Positions 47,919-56,688 of a stretch of 64,000 bases of DNA are shown here, one piece after another; the stretch's first letter is position 1; each line of letters begins with the position of its first letter. The notes beneath the pieces were generated by a model. That model worked only from the letters and a program-made list of their open reading frames with translations, was not told where the DNA came from and did not search any database. Source of the DNA: CAWFGS01 sp963815535 (GTDB lineage: Bacteria > Pseudomonadota > Alphaproteobacteria > Sphingomonadales > Sphingomonadaceae); the NCBI GenBank assembly GCA_963815535.1, contig CAWFGS010000001.1, forward strand, positions 682,001 to 746,000, read 5' to 3'. The position numbers and the translations under genes were made by a program.

Positions 47919-49164
47919 ATGACCCCCGGAACTTCGACACAATACAAGTCCGATCTGTTGCGCCTGTTGGAAGAACGCGGGCATTTGCACGATATCACCA
48001 ACCCGGCGGCGCTGGACGCGTTGGCGAGCCGAGAGGTTGTGACCGCCTATGTCGGGTTCGATCCGACCGCGCCCTCGCTCCATATCGGCAATCTCGCTTC
48101 CATCATGCTGCTGCGCCGGGTGCAGCAGGCGGGGCATCGCCCGATCGTCATCATGGGCGGCGGCACGGCGCGGGTCGGCGATCCGTCGGGCAAGACCGAC
48201 ACGCGCCAGATGCTGGACGACGCGCGGCTGGCTGCCAATATCGCCTCCATCCGCGCTGCGTTCGAAAATATCCTCAGTTTCGACAACGGACCGACCGGCG
48301 CCGTGCTGATCGACAATGACGACTGGTTGAGCAGGCTGGGCTATATCGAACTGCTGCGCGATGTCGGGCCGCATTTCACGCTCAACCGGATGCTGACCTT
48401 CGATTCCGTCAAATCCCGGCTCGACCGCGAACAGCCGCTGACCTTCCTGGAATTCAATTACATGATCCTGCAGGCGTATGATTTTCTGAAACTGTCGCGC
48501 GATTATGGCTGTCGGTTGCAGCTGGGCGGCAGCGATCAGTGGGGCAATATCATCAACGGGATCGAACTGACGCGCCGGATCGACGGCACGGAAGTCTATG
48601 GCATCACCGCGCCGCTGATTACGCGGGCGGACGGGGCGAAGATGGGCAAGACCGCGTCGGGTGCGATCTGGCTGAACGAAGATGCCCTGCCCGCTTACGA
48701 TTTCTGGCAATATTGGCGCAATGTGGACGACCGCGATGTGGGCCGGTTCCTGCGCCTGTTCACCGATCTGCCGTTGGCCGACATCGCCGCGATGGAGCGG
48801 GCGACGGGCAATGGCATCAACGATGCGAAGGTAGCGCTCGCCAATGAAGTCACTGCTATGGTGCGCGGGCCCGATGCGGCGGCGGCGGCGGAACGTACCG
48901 CGCGCGAAACCTTCGCCGGCGGCGGGGCCGGGGACGATCTGCCGACCGTCGCTGCCGGTCCCGGCGGCATCGGTATCGTCGCGGCGTGCGTCGCGCTGGG
49001 TTTCGCCGCATCCAACAAGGAAGCGAAGCGCAAACTGGCCGAAGGTGCGGTTCGCATCGACGGTGAACCGGTGGGCGATCCCGGCTTCGTCATTCAACCC
49101 GATACGCGGCGGCAGCGTGCGGTTGAGCGTTGGCAAGAAACGCCACGGGATCGTCCAGAACTAG
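47919..49164 (+). CDS. tyrS: Tyrosyl-tRNA synthetase, one frameshift near the C-terminus
   Basis: A class I synthetase that charges tRNA-Tyr. From the ATG at 47919: DLLRLLEERGHLHDITNPAA, YVGFDPTAPSLHIGNLASIM (HIGN signature), GGGTARVGDPSGKTDTRQML, FLEFNYMILQAYDFLKLSRD, LQLGGSDQWGNIINGIELTR, ADGAKMGKTASGAIWLN (KMSKS equivalent KMGKT) and a C-terminal S4-like RNA-binding domain (NKEAKRKLAEGAVRIDGEPV). A single indel near 49105 hides the normal end GGSVRLSVGKKRHGIVQN with TAG at 49162-49164; unrepaired, the frame runs to 49205. About 415 residues, normal. Confidence 0.97.
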
Positions 49165-49334
49165 GAAGCACTGGACGACCGACACCGCCTATGCGACCCC
49201 CGTGAAACACCTGAAAAATGGCGGTTTTGTGCCAATTTAGGACAATGCGACTTTACCCAATCGTAGCATTTGAGGGTCATTGCTCATCCGACGCCGGATC
49301 GAGGGATCGGCGACGGCAAAAAGGGTGATGGACA

Positions 49335-49679
49335 TTGGCTGCTGGTGCACAATTGAGCGTAACGGATCTGCGGCAAGCGGCCCGGCATCCGATCGACCAT
49401 GATGTCATCGCCGAACATCAGCAACGCGGCGATCTGCCGATGCATATCTGCAATATCTCGGCTCACGGCTTCATGGCCGATCAGGCAGAGAATTTGGGAT
49501 TGGCTCGCGGCGACCGTCTGATCGTGCGCCTGCCCATTTTGGGCCGGATCGAAGCTTACGTTATCTGGCATCGCGACGAACGCGCCGGGTTCCAGTTCGA
49601 ACGGATCATCCGCCTCGATCAGTTCATGGCCGTGGTGGAGGCGTTGCAGCCCAACCCCCGCTTGCGAAAGAACCGCTGA
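49335..49679 (+). CDS. PilZ domain protein, candidate c-di-GMP binder
   Basis: A 114-residue single-domain protein. The two PilZ motifs are present: RQAARHPI (RxxxR) and HICNISAHGFMA (N-x-S-x-x-G), followed by GLARGDRLIVRLPILGRIEA, the usual beta-barrel. It should bind cyclic di-GMP in the cytoplasm and control some output by protein contact. The start is probably the TTG at 49335, with AAGGG upstream; the nearby ATG and GTG are out of frame. It stands alone between tyrS (170 bp upstream, nothing recognised there) and an MFS gene. Confidence 0.82.
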   Translation: MAAGAQLSVTDLRQAARHPIDHDVIAEHQQRGDLPMHICNISAHGFMADQAENLGLARGDRLIVRLPILGRIEAYVIWHRDERAGFQFERIIRLDQFMAVVEALQPNPRLRKNR

Positions 49680-49746
49680 TTTAGGCCGCTGATTTAGTCG
49701 GCCTGCGGCCCTTCCCAATCGCCGTCAGCGCTGGCATTGGGCGCAA

Positions 49747-51049
49747 GTGAATACGACGATCCCGCCGACCAACCCCATCCGCATTGCCGCTTTCCGCGCC
49801 TATCTGATGGCGCGGCTGTCAATGACGCTGGCACAATACGCCATGCTGCTGATCGTCGGCTGGCAAACCTACAATCTTGCGCGCGACGGCGGTATGGATG
49901 TCGAGGCGGCATCGTTCCAGCTCGCTTTGATCGGTCTGCTGCAATTCGCACCGCTGTTCCTGCTCACTCCCTTCGTCGGATTGGTTGCGGATCAGGTTCA
50001 ATCGGCGCGTGGTCGCGGGCCTCGCCATCGCGCTGCAACTGATCTGCGCCGCCGTTCTGGCGACCGTCACCTATCTCGACATTATCGCCATCGGCTGGTT
50101 GTTCGCGATCGCCGTCCTGCTCGGGATCGCGCGCGCTTTTGCCGGGCCGGCCCTGTCCGCGCTCGCCCCCAACCTCGTCCCGAAAAAGCTGTTGCCAACT
50201 GCCATCGGCCAGGCGTCCATCGCATGGCAGACCGGTATGATCGTCGGCCCCGCGCTTGGCGGCGTGTTGTATGAAATCGCCCCCGCCTTGCCCTATGCGG
50301 CCGCTGCCGGGCTGTTCGTGCTGGCCCTGATCGGGCTGATGGCCATCGGCCGGGTGCCCCGATCGAAGATTGCCGGATCGCGGCATCCCATCCGCCAGAT
50401 CAGGGACGGCCTTGCCTATGTCGGGCAGAACCGCATGGTTTTGAGCACGATCACGCTCGATCTGTTCGCCGTGTTTCTGGCCGGGGCAACCGCTTTGTTC
50501 CCGATCTATGCGCGCGACATATTGCAGGTGGGCGAAACCGGCCTTGCCCAACTGGCGATGGCCCCCGCCATCGGCGCGACCACCATCGCGGCAGTGTTTT
50601 CGATCTGGCCGTTAAAAGCCAATGTCGGGCCGCGAATGCTGTGGGCCGTGTTCGTGTTCGGGCTGGCGACCATCGGTTTCGGCTTTTCCACGTCCATGCC
50701 GCTATCGCTCGCGCTGCTGTTCGTGGTGGGCGCGGCGGACATGTTCAGCGTCTATATCCGGCAATCGCTGATCCAGCTGCACACGCCCGACGAAAAGCGT
50801 GGGCGCGTGTCCGCCGTATCGCAGCTGACCATTTCGGCATCGAACGAAGGGGGCGACTTTTTTTCCGGCACGCTGGCATCCATCATCGGCCCGGTGGGCG
50901 CGGTCGTATCGGGCGGCATCGGGGCGATCGTGGTGGTCGCAGCTTACAGCCGGCTGTTCCCCGTGCTGCGACAGACGCGGACCTTTGACCCGCCGGACGC
51001 ATTGGTGGAGAAGGACACGAACGAACATCTGCAGGAGCGACCTTCATGA
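49747..51049 (+). CDS. MFS transporter (EntS-like), one frameshift
   Basis: An inner-membrane transporter of about 433 residues and 10-12 helices. It starts with a GTG at 49747 (NTTIPPTNPIRIAAFRAYLM) and the first helices run MTLAQYAMLLIVGWQTYNLA and FAPLFLLTPFVGLVAD. Near 49997 one extra A breaks the conserved loop; without it VGLVADRFNRRVVAGLAIAL is continuous. Further features: ARAFAGPALSALAPNLVPKK, AIAWQTGMIVGPALGG-like helix, and SVYIRQSLIQLHTPDEKRGR with VSAV. The layout matches EntS/enterobactin-exporter-like MFS proteins; the substrate is unknown. The stop overlaps the cysK start (ATGA), an unusual coupling. Confidence 0.85.
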
Positions 51050-51963
51050 AAGCCGACACTATCCTCGCCACCATCGGCAACACGCCGCATATCCGCCTGT
51101 CGCGGATGTTTCCCGATCACGAGGTCTGGATCAAGTCCGAACGCGCCAATCCCGGCGGATCGATCAAGGACCGGATCGCGCTGGCCATGGTCGAAGATGC
51201 CGAAAAATCGGGCGATCTGAAACCCGGCGGCACGATTATCGAACCCACCAGCGGCAACACCGGTATCGGCCTTGCGATGGTGGCGGCGGTCAAGGGTTAC
51301 AAGATCATTCTGGTGATGCCCGAAAGCATGAGCCTGGAACGGCGCCGCGTCATGCTTGCCTATGGCGCGACGTTCGATCTGACCGACAAGGCGAAGGGCA
51401 TTCCGGGCGCCATCGAGCGCGCGACGGCGCTGGTCGCGGAAACCGACGGCGCGTGGATGCCGTCCCAATTCGACAATCCGGCCAACGTCGCCATTCATGC
51501 GCGCACGACCTCGGCGGAGATATTGGAAGATTTCCGCGATCGGCCCATCGACGTGATGATCACCGGCGTCGGCACGGGCGGGCATCTGACCGGCTGCGCG
51601 GAAGAGCTGAAGAAAAGCTGGCCCGATATGAAAGCCTATGGCGTGGAGCCGGAACTGTCGCCCGTCATCAATGGCGGGCAGCCGGGGCCGCACCCCATTC
51701 AGGGCATCGGCGCCGGCTTCATTCCCGGCAATCTGCACACCGCCTCTATCGATGGCGCGGTGCAGGTCGACGCGGATGCGGCGAAGGACATGGCGCGCCG
51801 CTGTGCGGCGGAAGAAGGGATGCTGGTCGGTATATCATCGGGCGCGACCTTGGCGGCGATCGCGAAGAAGCTGCCCGATCTGCCGCCAGGGTCGCGCGTG
51901 CTGGGCTTCAATTACGATACGGGTGAGCGGTATTTGTCCGTGCCGGATTTCCTGCCGGAATAA
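51046..51963 (+). CDS. cysK: Cysteine synthase
   Basis: A PLP enzyme making cysteine from O-acetylserine and sulfide. The 305-residue protein is intact: MKADTILATIGNTPHIRLSR, the PLP lysine at residue 41 in NPGGSIKDRIALAM, the substrate loop EPTSGNTGIGLAMVAA at about 66-80, ITGVGTGGHLTGCAEELK (phosphate cup), GVEPELSPVINGGQPGPHPI, GIGAGFIPGNL and GISSGATLAAIAKKL. The ATG overlaps the MFS stop, so the genes are coupled; export of a cysteine-pathway metabolite is one possible link. A strong hairpin terminator lies 20 bp after the stop. Confidence 0.95.
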   Translation: MKADTILATIGNTPHIRLSRMFPDHEVWIKSERANPGGSIKDRIALAMVEDAEKSGDLKPGGTIIEPTSGNTGIGLAMVAAVKGYKIILVMPESMSLERRRVMLAYGATFDLTDKAKGIPGAIERATALVAETDGAWMPSQFDNPANVAIHARTTSAEILEDFRDRPIDVMITGVGTGGHLTGCAEELKKSWPDMKAYGVEPELSPVINGGQPGPHPIQGIGAGFIPGNLHTASIDGAVQVDADAAKDMARRCAAEEGMLVGISSGATLAAIAKKLPDLPPGSRVLGFNYDTGERYLSVPDFLPE

Positions 51964-51983
51964 ACGCGCACGTCGAACAAACG

Positions 51984-52017
51984 AAAGGGGCCTTCGTCGC
52001 GAAACGAAGGCCCCTTT
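51984..52017. terminator. Bidirectional terminator between cysK and the acyl-CoA dehydrogenase
   Basis: AAAGGGGCCTTCGT (51984-51997) pairs perfectly with ACGAAGGCCCCTTT (52004-52017) around a 6-nt loop, followed by TT on the plus strand and flanked by A-runs for the minus strand. It sits between the convergent stops at 51963 and 52033 and should terminate both. Confidence 0.93.
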
Positions 52018-52032
52018 TTCGTGTCCCGTCGA

Positions 52033-53841
52033 TCAGGCTGCCGTGGCGAACGCCTCTTCCGGCAACGACATCATCGTTTCGCCGCCCGATTCCAGCTTGC
52101 GACGCAGCGATCCCGCATCGGGCAGATAACGTTGCGCGAAATAAGCCGCCGTGGTCAGCTTCGCTTCGTAAAACGCCTTGTCTTGGGGGTCGCCCGCCAG
52201 TGCCTTCGTCGCGGTGGTTGCCATCCGCAGCCACATCAGGCCCAGCGTCACGATGCCCATGATGTGCATGTAATGATGCGCGCCCGCACCCAGATGGTTG
52301 GGGTTGGTCATCGCGTTCTGCATGAACCACATGGTCGCGGCCTTCTGTTCGCCCAACGCCTTGTCCAGCTTGCCCGCCAGATCGGCCAGATCGCCGCCCG
52401 CTTCTTTCGCTGCGGCGATTTCCTCGTCCACGGTGGCGAAGAATGCCTGGATGGCCTTGCCGCCGTCGCGCGCCAGTTTCCGGCCGCACAGATCCATCGC
52501 CTGAACACCGTTCGTGCCTTCGTAGATCATGGCGATCCGCGCATCGCGCACGAATTGTTCCATGCCCCATTCGCGCACATAGCCATGCCCGCCGAACACC
52601 TGCTGCATGTTGGTCGCGATCTCGTAACCCTTATCGGTGCCGTACCCCTTGATCACAGGAGTCAGCAGACTGAGGATGAGATCGGCTTCCTCGCGCTCTT
52701 CCTCCGTCTGCGCCTTGTGAGTCAGATCGACCTGCAACGCGCCCCACAGGCACAGCGCCCGCATCCCTTCGTTGAACGCCTTGGCATCCATCAGCATCCG
52801 CCGCACGTCGGGGTGGACGAAGATCGGATCGGCTTTGGCTTCGGGCTCGGCTGGGCCGGTCAGGGCGCGGCCTTGTCGGCGATCGACGGCGTAGGCGACC
52901 GCATTTTGATAAGCGACTTCGGACTGGCCGAGGCCCTGCATACCCACACCCAGACGCGCGGCGTTCATCATGATGAACATGGCGGCCAGACCCTTGTTCT
53001 CTTCGCCCACGATCCAGCCTTTCGCGCCGTCGTAATTGAGGAGGCAGGTCGAATTGCCGTGAATGCCCATCTTGTGTTCGATGGAGCCGCACGACACGCC
53101 ATTGCGTTCGCCCAACGAACCGTCGTCGTTCACCATCACCTTGGGCACCACGAACAGCGAAATGCCCTTCGAACTGTCGGGCGCGCCCGGAGTTTTGGCC
53201 AGCACCAGATGAATGATGTTTTCGGTGAGATCGTGCTCGCCTGCCGAAATGAAGATCTTCGTGCCCGTGATGGCGTAGGAGCCATCGGCCTGCGGTTCCG
53301 CCTTCGTGCGGATCATGCCCAGATCGGTGCCGCATTGCGGTTCCGTCAGGTTCATCGTGCCCAGCCATTCGCCGGTCACCATCTTGGGCACGTATTTGTC
53401 CTGCTGTTCCTGCGTTCCGGCAGCAACCAATGCAGAAATCGCGCCGGTCGTCAGGCCGGGATACATCGCGAACGCCATGTTGGACGTGCACATGAATTCC
53501 TCGACCACGAAACCCAGAACGTGCGGCAGACCCTGCCCGCCCAGTTCTTCGGGATGCGCCAGCGTGCCCCAGCCCAATTCGCGGTACTGGTCGAACGCAT
53601 CCTTGAACCCGGTGGGCGTGGTCACGCGGCCATCCTCGTGCCGGGTGCATCCCTCCTGATCGCCGATCTGGTTGAGCGGCGCCAGCACTTCGCTGCAGAA
53701 CTTGCCGGCTTCGTTGATGACCGTATCGATCATGTCCGGCGTCGCATTTTCGAAACCGGGCAAATTGCCGAAGCTGGGCAGATCGAGCACTTCGTTGACG
53801 ATGAAGCGAGTGTCTCTGGTCGGGGCGGTATAGGTCGGCAT
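52033..53841 (-). CDS. Acyl-CoA dehydrogenase, long form
   Basis: A 602-residue FAD acyl-CoA dehydrogenase of the long class with an extra C-terminal domain (relatives act on phenylacyl-, 3-methylmercaptopropionyl- or fatty acyl-CoA). Seen: ELGWGTLAHPEELGGQGLPH, TMNLTEPQCGTDLGMIRTKA (FAD loop), GTKIFISAGEHDLTENIIHL, MNAARLGVGMQGLGQSEVAY, QQVFGGHGYVREWGMEQFVR and the catalytic Glu in RIAMIYEGTNGVQAMDLCGR. Intact. A MerR-family regulator gene starts 42 bp upstream on the same strand and probably controls it, as is common for acyl-CoA pathways. Confidence 0.94.
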   Translation of the reverse strand: MPTYTAPTRDTRFIVNEVLDLPSFGNLPGFENATPDMIDTVINEAGKFCSEVLAPLNQIGDQEGCTRHEDGRVTTPTGFKDAFDQYRELGWGTLAHPEELGGQGLPHVLGFVVEEFMCTSNMAFAMYPGLTTGAISALVAAGTQEQQDKYVPKMVTGEWLGTMNLTEPQCGTDLGMIRTKAEPQADGSYAITGTKIFISAGEHDLTENIIHLVLAKTPGAPDSSKGISLFVVPKVMVNDDGSLGERNGVSCGSIEHKMGIHGNSTCLLNYDGAKGWIVGEENKGLAAMFIMMNAARLGVGMQGLGQSEVAYQNAVAYAVDRRQGRALTGPAEPEAKADPIFVHPDVRRMLMDAKAFNEGMRALCLWGALQVDLTHKAQTEEEREEADLILSLLTPVIKGYGTDKGYEIATNMQQVFGGHGYVREWGMEQFVRDARIAMIYEGTNGVQAMDLCGRKLARDGGKAIQAFFATVDEEIAAAKEAGGDLADLAGKLDKALGEQKAATMWFMQNAMTNPNHLGAGAHHYMHIMGIVTLGLMWLRMATTATKALAGDPQDKAFYEAKLTTAAYFAQRYLPDAGSLRRKLESGGETMMSLPEEAFATAA

Positions 53842-53882
53842 GGGATGCGTCCTTATGGTTCGTGAACGGAATTAACGGCGAG

Positions 53883-54330
53883 TCAATCGAGGTTCAATTC
53901 CTCGATCATGTCCATGAAATCTGTGAGTTCGGTGATAGAGGAATCGATGTCGGCGCGCTGCTCTTCCAATTTGGCGACATGGGCGCGGCATTTTTCGATC
54001 GTCACACGGCGCTGTTCCACGCGGTTGTCGCCCAGATCGTACAGATCGATCATCTCGCGGATTTCGCCCAGGCTGAACCCGACATTCTTGGCGCGCATGA
54101 TCCAGGCGAGCCGAGCGCGATCGCGTTTGGAATAGACCCGCGACAGGCCGACGCGCGCCGGCGCGATCAGCCCTTCATCCTCGTAAAAACGCAACGCCCG
54201 CGCTGTGCAGTCAAATTCCGAGGTCAGATCGGAAATGCTGTATTGTTCGCGCGAAAGTTTGTCCGGGCGTTCGATATGCGCCCCGGAATGGGCAGTTCTA
54301 TGAGACGGGTTTGGATGCTGCAGTCGCCAT
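53883..54330 (-). CDS. MerR-family regulator of acyl-CoA metabolism type, 5' end uncertain
   Basis: A MerR-family DNA-binding regulator of about 140 residues. The winged-helix part reads YSISDLTSEFDCTARALRFY followed by EDEGLIAPARVGLSRVYSKR, then the dimerisation coiled coil with IREMIDLYDLGDN and a C-terminal LTDFMDMIEELNLD. It lacks the Cys residues of metal sensors and matches the type that governs acyl-CoA or branched-chain catabolism genes. The 5' end is unclear: the reading IERPDKLSREQYSISDL has no in-frame ATG. The ATG at 54330 would work with two indels between 54280 and 54305. It sits just upstream of the acyl-CoA dehydrogenase. Confidence 0.82.
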
Positions 54331-54361
54331 ACGGATCTAATAGATACCCTTTACGTAAACG

Positions 54362-54784
54362 TCAAGGTTTCGCAGGTGTCAGTTTGCCGTCCTGCAGCTT
54401 TCTGTAAAAACAGCTCGTCGCACCCGTATGACAGGCTGGCCCCGCCGGCACGACGCTCAACACCACGGCATCCTGATCGCAATCGACATGGATCGCCTGC
54501 ACTTGCAGAACATTGCCGGACGTCTCGCCCTTTTTCCACAATGTGCCGCGCGATCGGGAATGGAAATGCGCGAACCCGGTTGTCTGCGTCAGCGAAAGCG
54601 CTTCGGCATTCATGTGCGCCACCATCAATATCTGCCGGGTGGTCGCATCGGTCACCACCGCAGTCAACAATCCCGCCGCGTCGAATTTCGGCGCGAATAC
54701 AGCGCCATGTTCCCGGTCGTTGATGCTAATATCGGACAATGCGCTGACTTTCGATCGGATGGAAACTTGTGGCAGGATAACCAC
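54362..54784 (-). CDS. hisI: Phosphoribosyl-AMP cyclohydrolase
   Basis: The third step of histidine synthesis: opening of the PR-AMP purine ring. The 140-residue chain is intact. It has the core PKFDAAGLLTAVVTDATTRQ, ILMVAHMNAEALSLTQTTGF, HFHSRSRGTLWKKGETSGNV and the zinc/magnesium site VQAIHVDCDQDAVVLSV, with further Cys in AGPACHTGATSCFYR. The start is either the ATG at 54784 or a TTG 48 bp later (LSDISINDREHG), where conservation begins. It stands alone; other his genes are not in the window. Confidence 0.95.
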   Translation of the reverse strand: MVILPQVSIRSKVSALSDISINDREHGAVFAPKFDAAGLLTAVVTDATTRQILMVAHMNAEALSLTQTTGFAHFHSRSRGTLWKKGETSGNVLQVQAIHVDCDQDAVVLSVVPAGPACHTGATSCFYRKLQDGKLTPAKP

Positions 54785-54918
54785 ATATGGCCCCGAAAAT
54801 CCACAACCGGCGTGTTTGCCGCTTTAATCGCAGCGGACGGGGTGGAACAAGGATGCGTGGCCCGGCAACGGGTCGCCACCGCAACAACGCATCGCAAGAA
54901 TGCCAGGTTCGGGGAGTA

Positions 54919-54962
54919 TCGAGGATGTGCCGGCTGGGGGCAAGAACGCCCGGCACCTTCGA
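54919..54962. other. Structured non-coding stretch between hisI and comFC
   Basis: The 309 bp between hisI (start 54784) and comFC (stop 55094) hold no gene I can support. TCGAGG-at-GTGCCGG (54919-54933) pairs with CCGGCAC-CTTCGA (54950-54962), one G-T pair and a 2-nt bulge, giving a long stem. A second small stem, GCTTTC-acatc-GAAAGC, follows near 55012-55028, and a terminator-like hairpin lies at 55058-55084. This could be a small RNA or a leader of hisI. No promoter is clear. Confidence 0.35.
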
Positions 54963-55057
54963 TCAATCGGGGATCGTATCCGGGGCAGCTCCGTGGGGGA
55001 GGTTGCCGCATCGCTTTCACATCGAAAGCGCAAACTGGAATGGTTTCGTCACGCGGC

Positions 55058-55084
55058 GCCCGGAGTTCTTTTCGAACTCCGGGC
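55058..55084 (-). terminator. Hairpin after comFC
   Basis: GCCCGGAGTT (55058-55067) pairs perfectly with AACTCCGGGC (55075-55084) around a 7-nt loop, 9 bp beyond the comFC stop on the minus strand. The tract after it on that strand is not T-rich; on the plus strand GTTTCGCTTTT follows, so it may serve transcripts from either side. Confidence 0.6.
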
Positions 55085-55093
55085 GTTTCGCTT

Positions 55094-55808
55094 TTATGGG
55101 TGCGAATGCGACAATGCCTCGTCCATAACCCGCGCGAAACAGGCGATCGTTACCTTCCGCGCGCCTGCCTGTTTCAATGCGCGAACACACGCCTCGCTCG
55201 TCGCGCCGCTCGTCAGGACATCGTCCACCAGAACGATATGCTTGCCCTGCACTGTTGCGCACATCACGCGGATCGACCAACAGCGCCCCGTCGAGCGCGG
55301 CCTTGCGCTGTTGCCTGCCAAGCCCACCCAATGACGGTGTCTGCTTCACCCGCTTCAATGCGGACACCAGCACCGGCTGCCCGGTCGATGCTCCCAATTC
55401 GCGCGCCAGCAGCGCCGCCTGATTGTATCCACGCCGCCACAATCGCCACCGATGCAGCGGCACGGGAACGAAGATCGCACCGGTCAGATCGGCGGGCAGG
55501 CGCGCCGCCATCAATCGCGCCAGTGTCGGGGCCAGTGCGATGCGGCCGCCATGTTTGAACGACAGGATCAACTTGCGCGATGCATCGTTGTAGATCGTGC
55601 CCGCCGCAATTCCGTCATGCAGCGGAGCGGCGCGCATGCATGGCTCGCATAGCGCTCGCCCGCCGCGTCCGATCGGGCGCTGACACCGCTCGCATGACGG
55701 TTTGCCGGGAATAACGAGCTGCGACCAGCACTGCTGGCACACGCCGTTTTGCGCCGCGATCGCATCTCCGCAGATCGGGCAGCGCGGCGGATAGATCAGA
55801 TCGACCAA
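55094..55808 (-). CDS. ComF family phosphoribosyltransferase-like protein, one frameshift
   Basis: A ComFC-type protein of about 237 residues. The N-terminal zinc-finger-like part has three or four CxxC pairs (PPRCPICGD, GVCQQCWSQL, PSCERCQRPI, ALCEPCMRAAP). The phosphoribosyltransferase-like part reads TGAIFVPVPLHRWRLWRRGY with NQAALLARELG, then, after a break near 55250, GKHIVLVDDVLTSGATSEAC (the PRPP loop) and VTIACFARVMDEALSHSHP. ComF proteins are linked to DNA uptake and repair. The start is a TTG at 55808; no in-frame ATG lies nearby. It is divergent from the methyltransferase gene, a conserved pairing in alphaproteobacteria. Confidence 0.88.
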
Positions 55809-55928
55809 CGGGGCGATCGCTTCCGTACGATCGTGACGACGGTTCCCGGTATGGGGATGCGCGGCTGCACACTGCGAACGCGCTGCCCTGCTTGCACCGA
55901 TTTCGCAAGCCGGGCACGGACGGACCGC

Positions 55929-56688
55929 ATGAACGACAGCGCCCCCCCAACCATTTTCAGCAACGCCCGCCGTGCCTCGTCCGACATCGCGCGCGCGCGC
56001 AGTCGCCCGATAACACCGATAATTTCCTCGCTGACCGACATGATCGCCGATATCGAAGACCGCATGGCGTTCATGACGTTGGAGCCTGCCAGGATGTTCG
56101 TGGTCTGCGAACCTTTCGATGCCGACGCCGTCTTTGGTCGTCGGGCCGGACCGTGATCATACCCTGAACGCCGGACGACATTCGATCAGGAGGCGCCCTT
56201 ACCCCTGCGAGACTTACGAGCTTATCGCCAGTCTGGGAACGCTCGACACCGTCAACGATCTTGCCCGGCGCGCTGATCCATTTGCGGCGCGCATTGGCAC
56301 CGGGCGGGATCGTTATGGCCAGGTTTCTCGGCGCTGGCAGTGCTTGGCAAGTTGCGGGCTGTCCTGCTCGAATGCCGATGGCGATCGCCCGGCCGCGCGT
56401 ATCCATCCGATGGTCGATACCAGAGCCGCAGCGGAACTGATGCAGCGCGCGGGGTTCAAACGGCAGGTGGTCGACAGCCGGTCGCTCGAGGTCACCTATC
56501 CGTCGTCTCGAACGGTTGTCGGCGATCTGCGTGCATTCGGGCTGACCAATCGTCTGACGTCCATCCCGCCACCGATTTACTCGCAACGGGTGAACCGCGC
56601 GCGGGATGCATTTGACCGGCACGCAGATGACGAAGGCAGGTTACGCGAACGGTTCGAGATACTGACTCTAACCGGTTGGGCGCATTAG
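55929..56688 (+). CDS. SAM-dependent methyltransferase (NDUFAF5/BioC-like), several frameshifts
   Basis: A Rossmann-type methyltransferase of about 250 residues related to BioC and the complex I factor NDUFAF5. From the ATG at 55929: MNDSAPPTIFSNARRASSDI, EDRMAFMTLEPARMFVV, then in other frames TYELIASLGTLDTVNDLP, GALIHLRRALAPGGIVMARF with LGAGS, and the intact C-terminus IHPMVDTRAAAELMQRAGFK, SLEVTYPSSRTVVGDLRAFG with LTNRL, and FEILTLTGWAH. I count at least four breaks between 56130 and 56400. It is divergent from comFC. The 3' end overlaps that of ppdK by 21 bp (convergent). Actual methyl acceptor unknown. Confidence 0.83.

Noticed and set aside
52021..53865. Open frame of 614 codons on the plus strand
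   Set aside because: Antisense shadow of the intact acyl-CoA dehydrogenase; no domain pattern.
53887..53905. tRNA T-arm-like sequence (GAGGTTCAATTCCTC)
   Set aside because: No acceptor, D-arm or anticodon arm around it; it is the coding end of the MerR gene (EELNLD) and forms only a small inverted repeat.
55796..56074. 92-codon minus-strand frame that looks hydrophobic-helical
   Set aside because: It is antisense to the methyltransferase N-terminus and the comFC-methyltransferase gap; the plus-strand reading matches a known family start.
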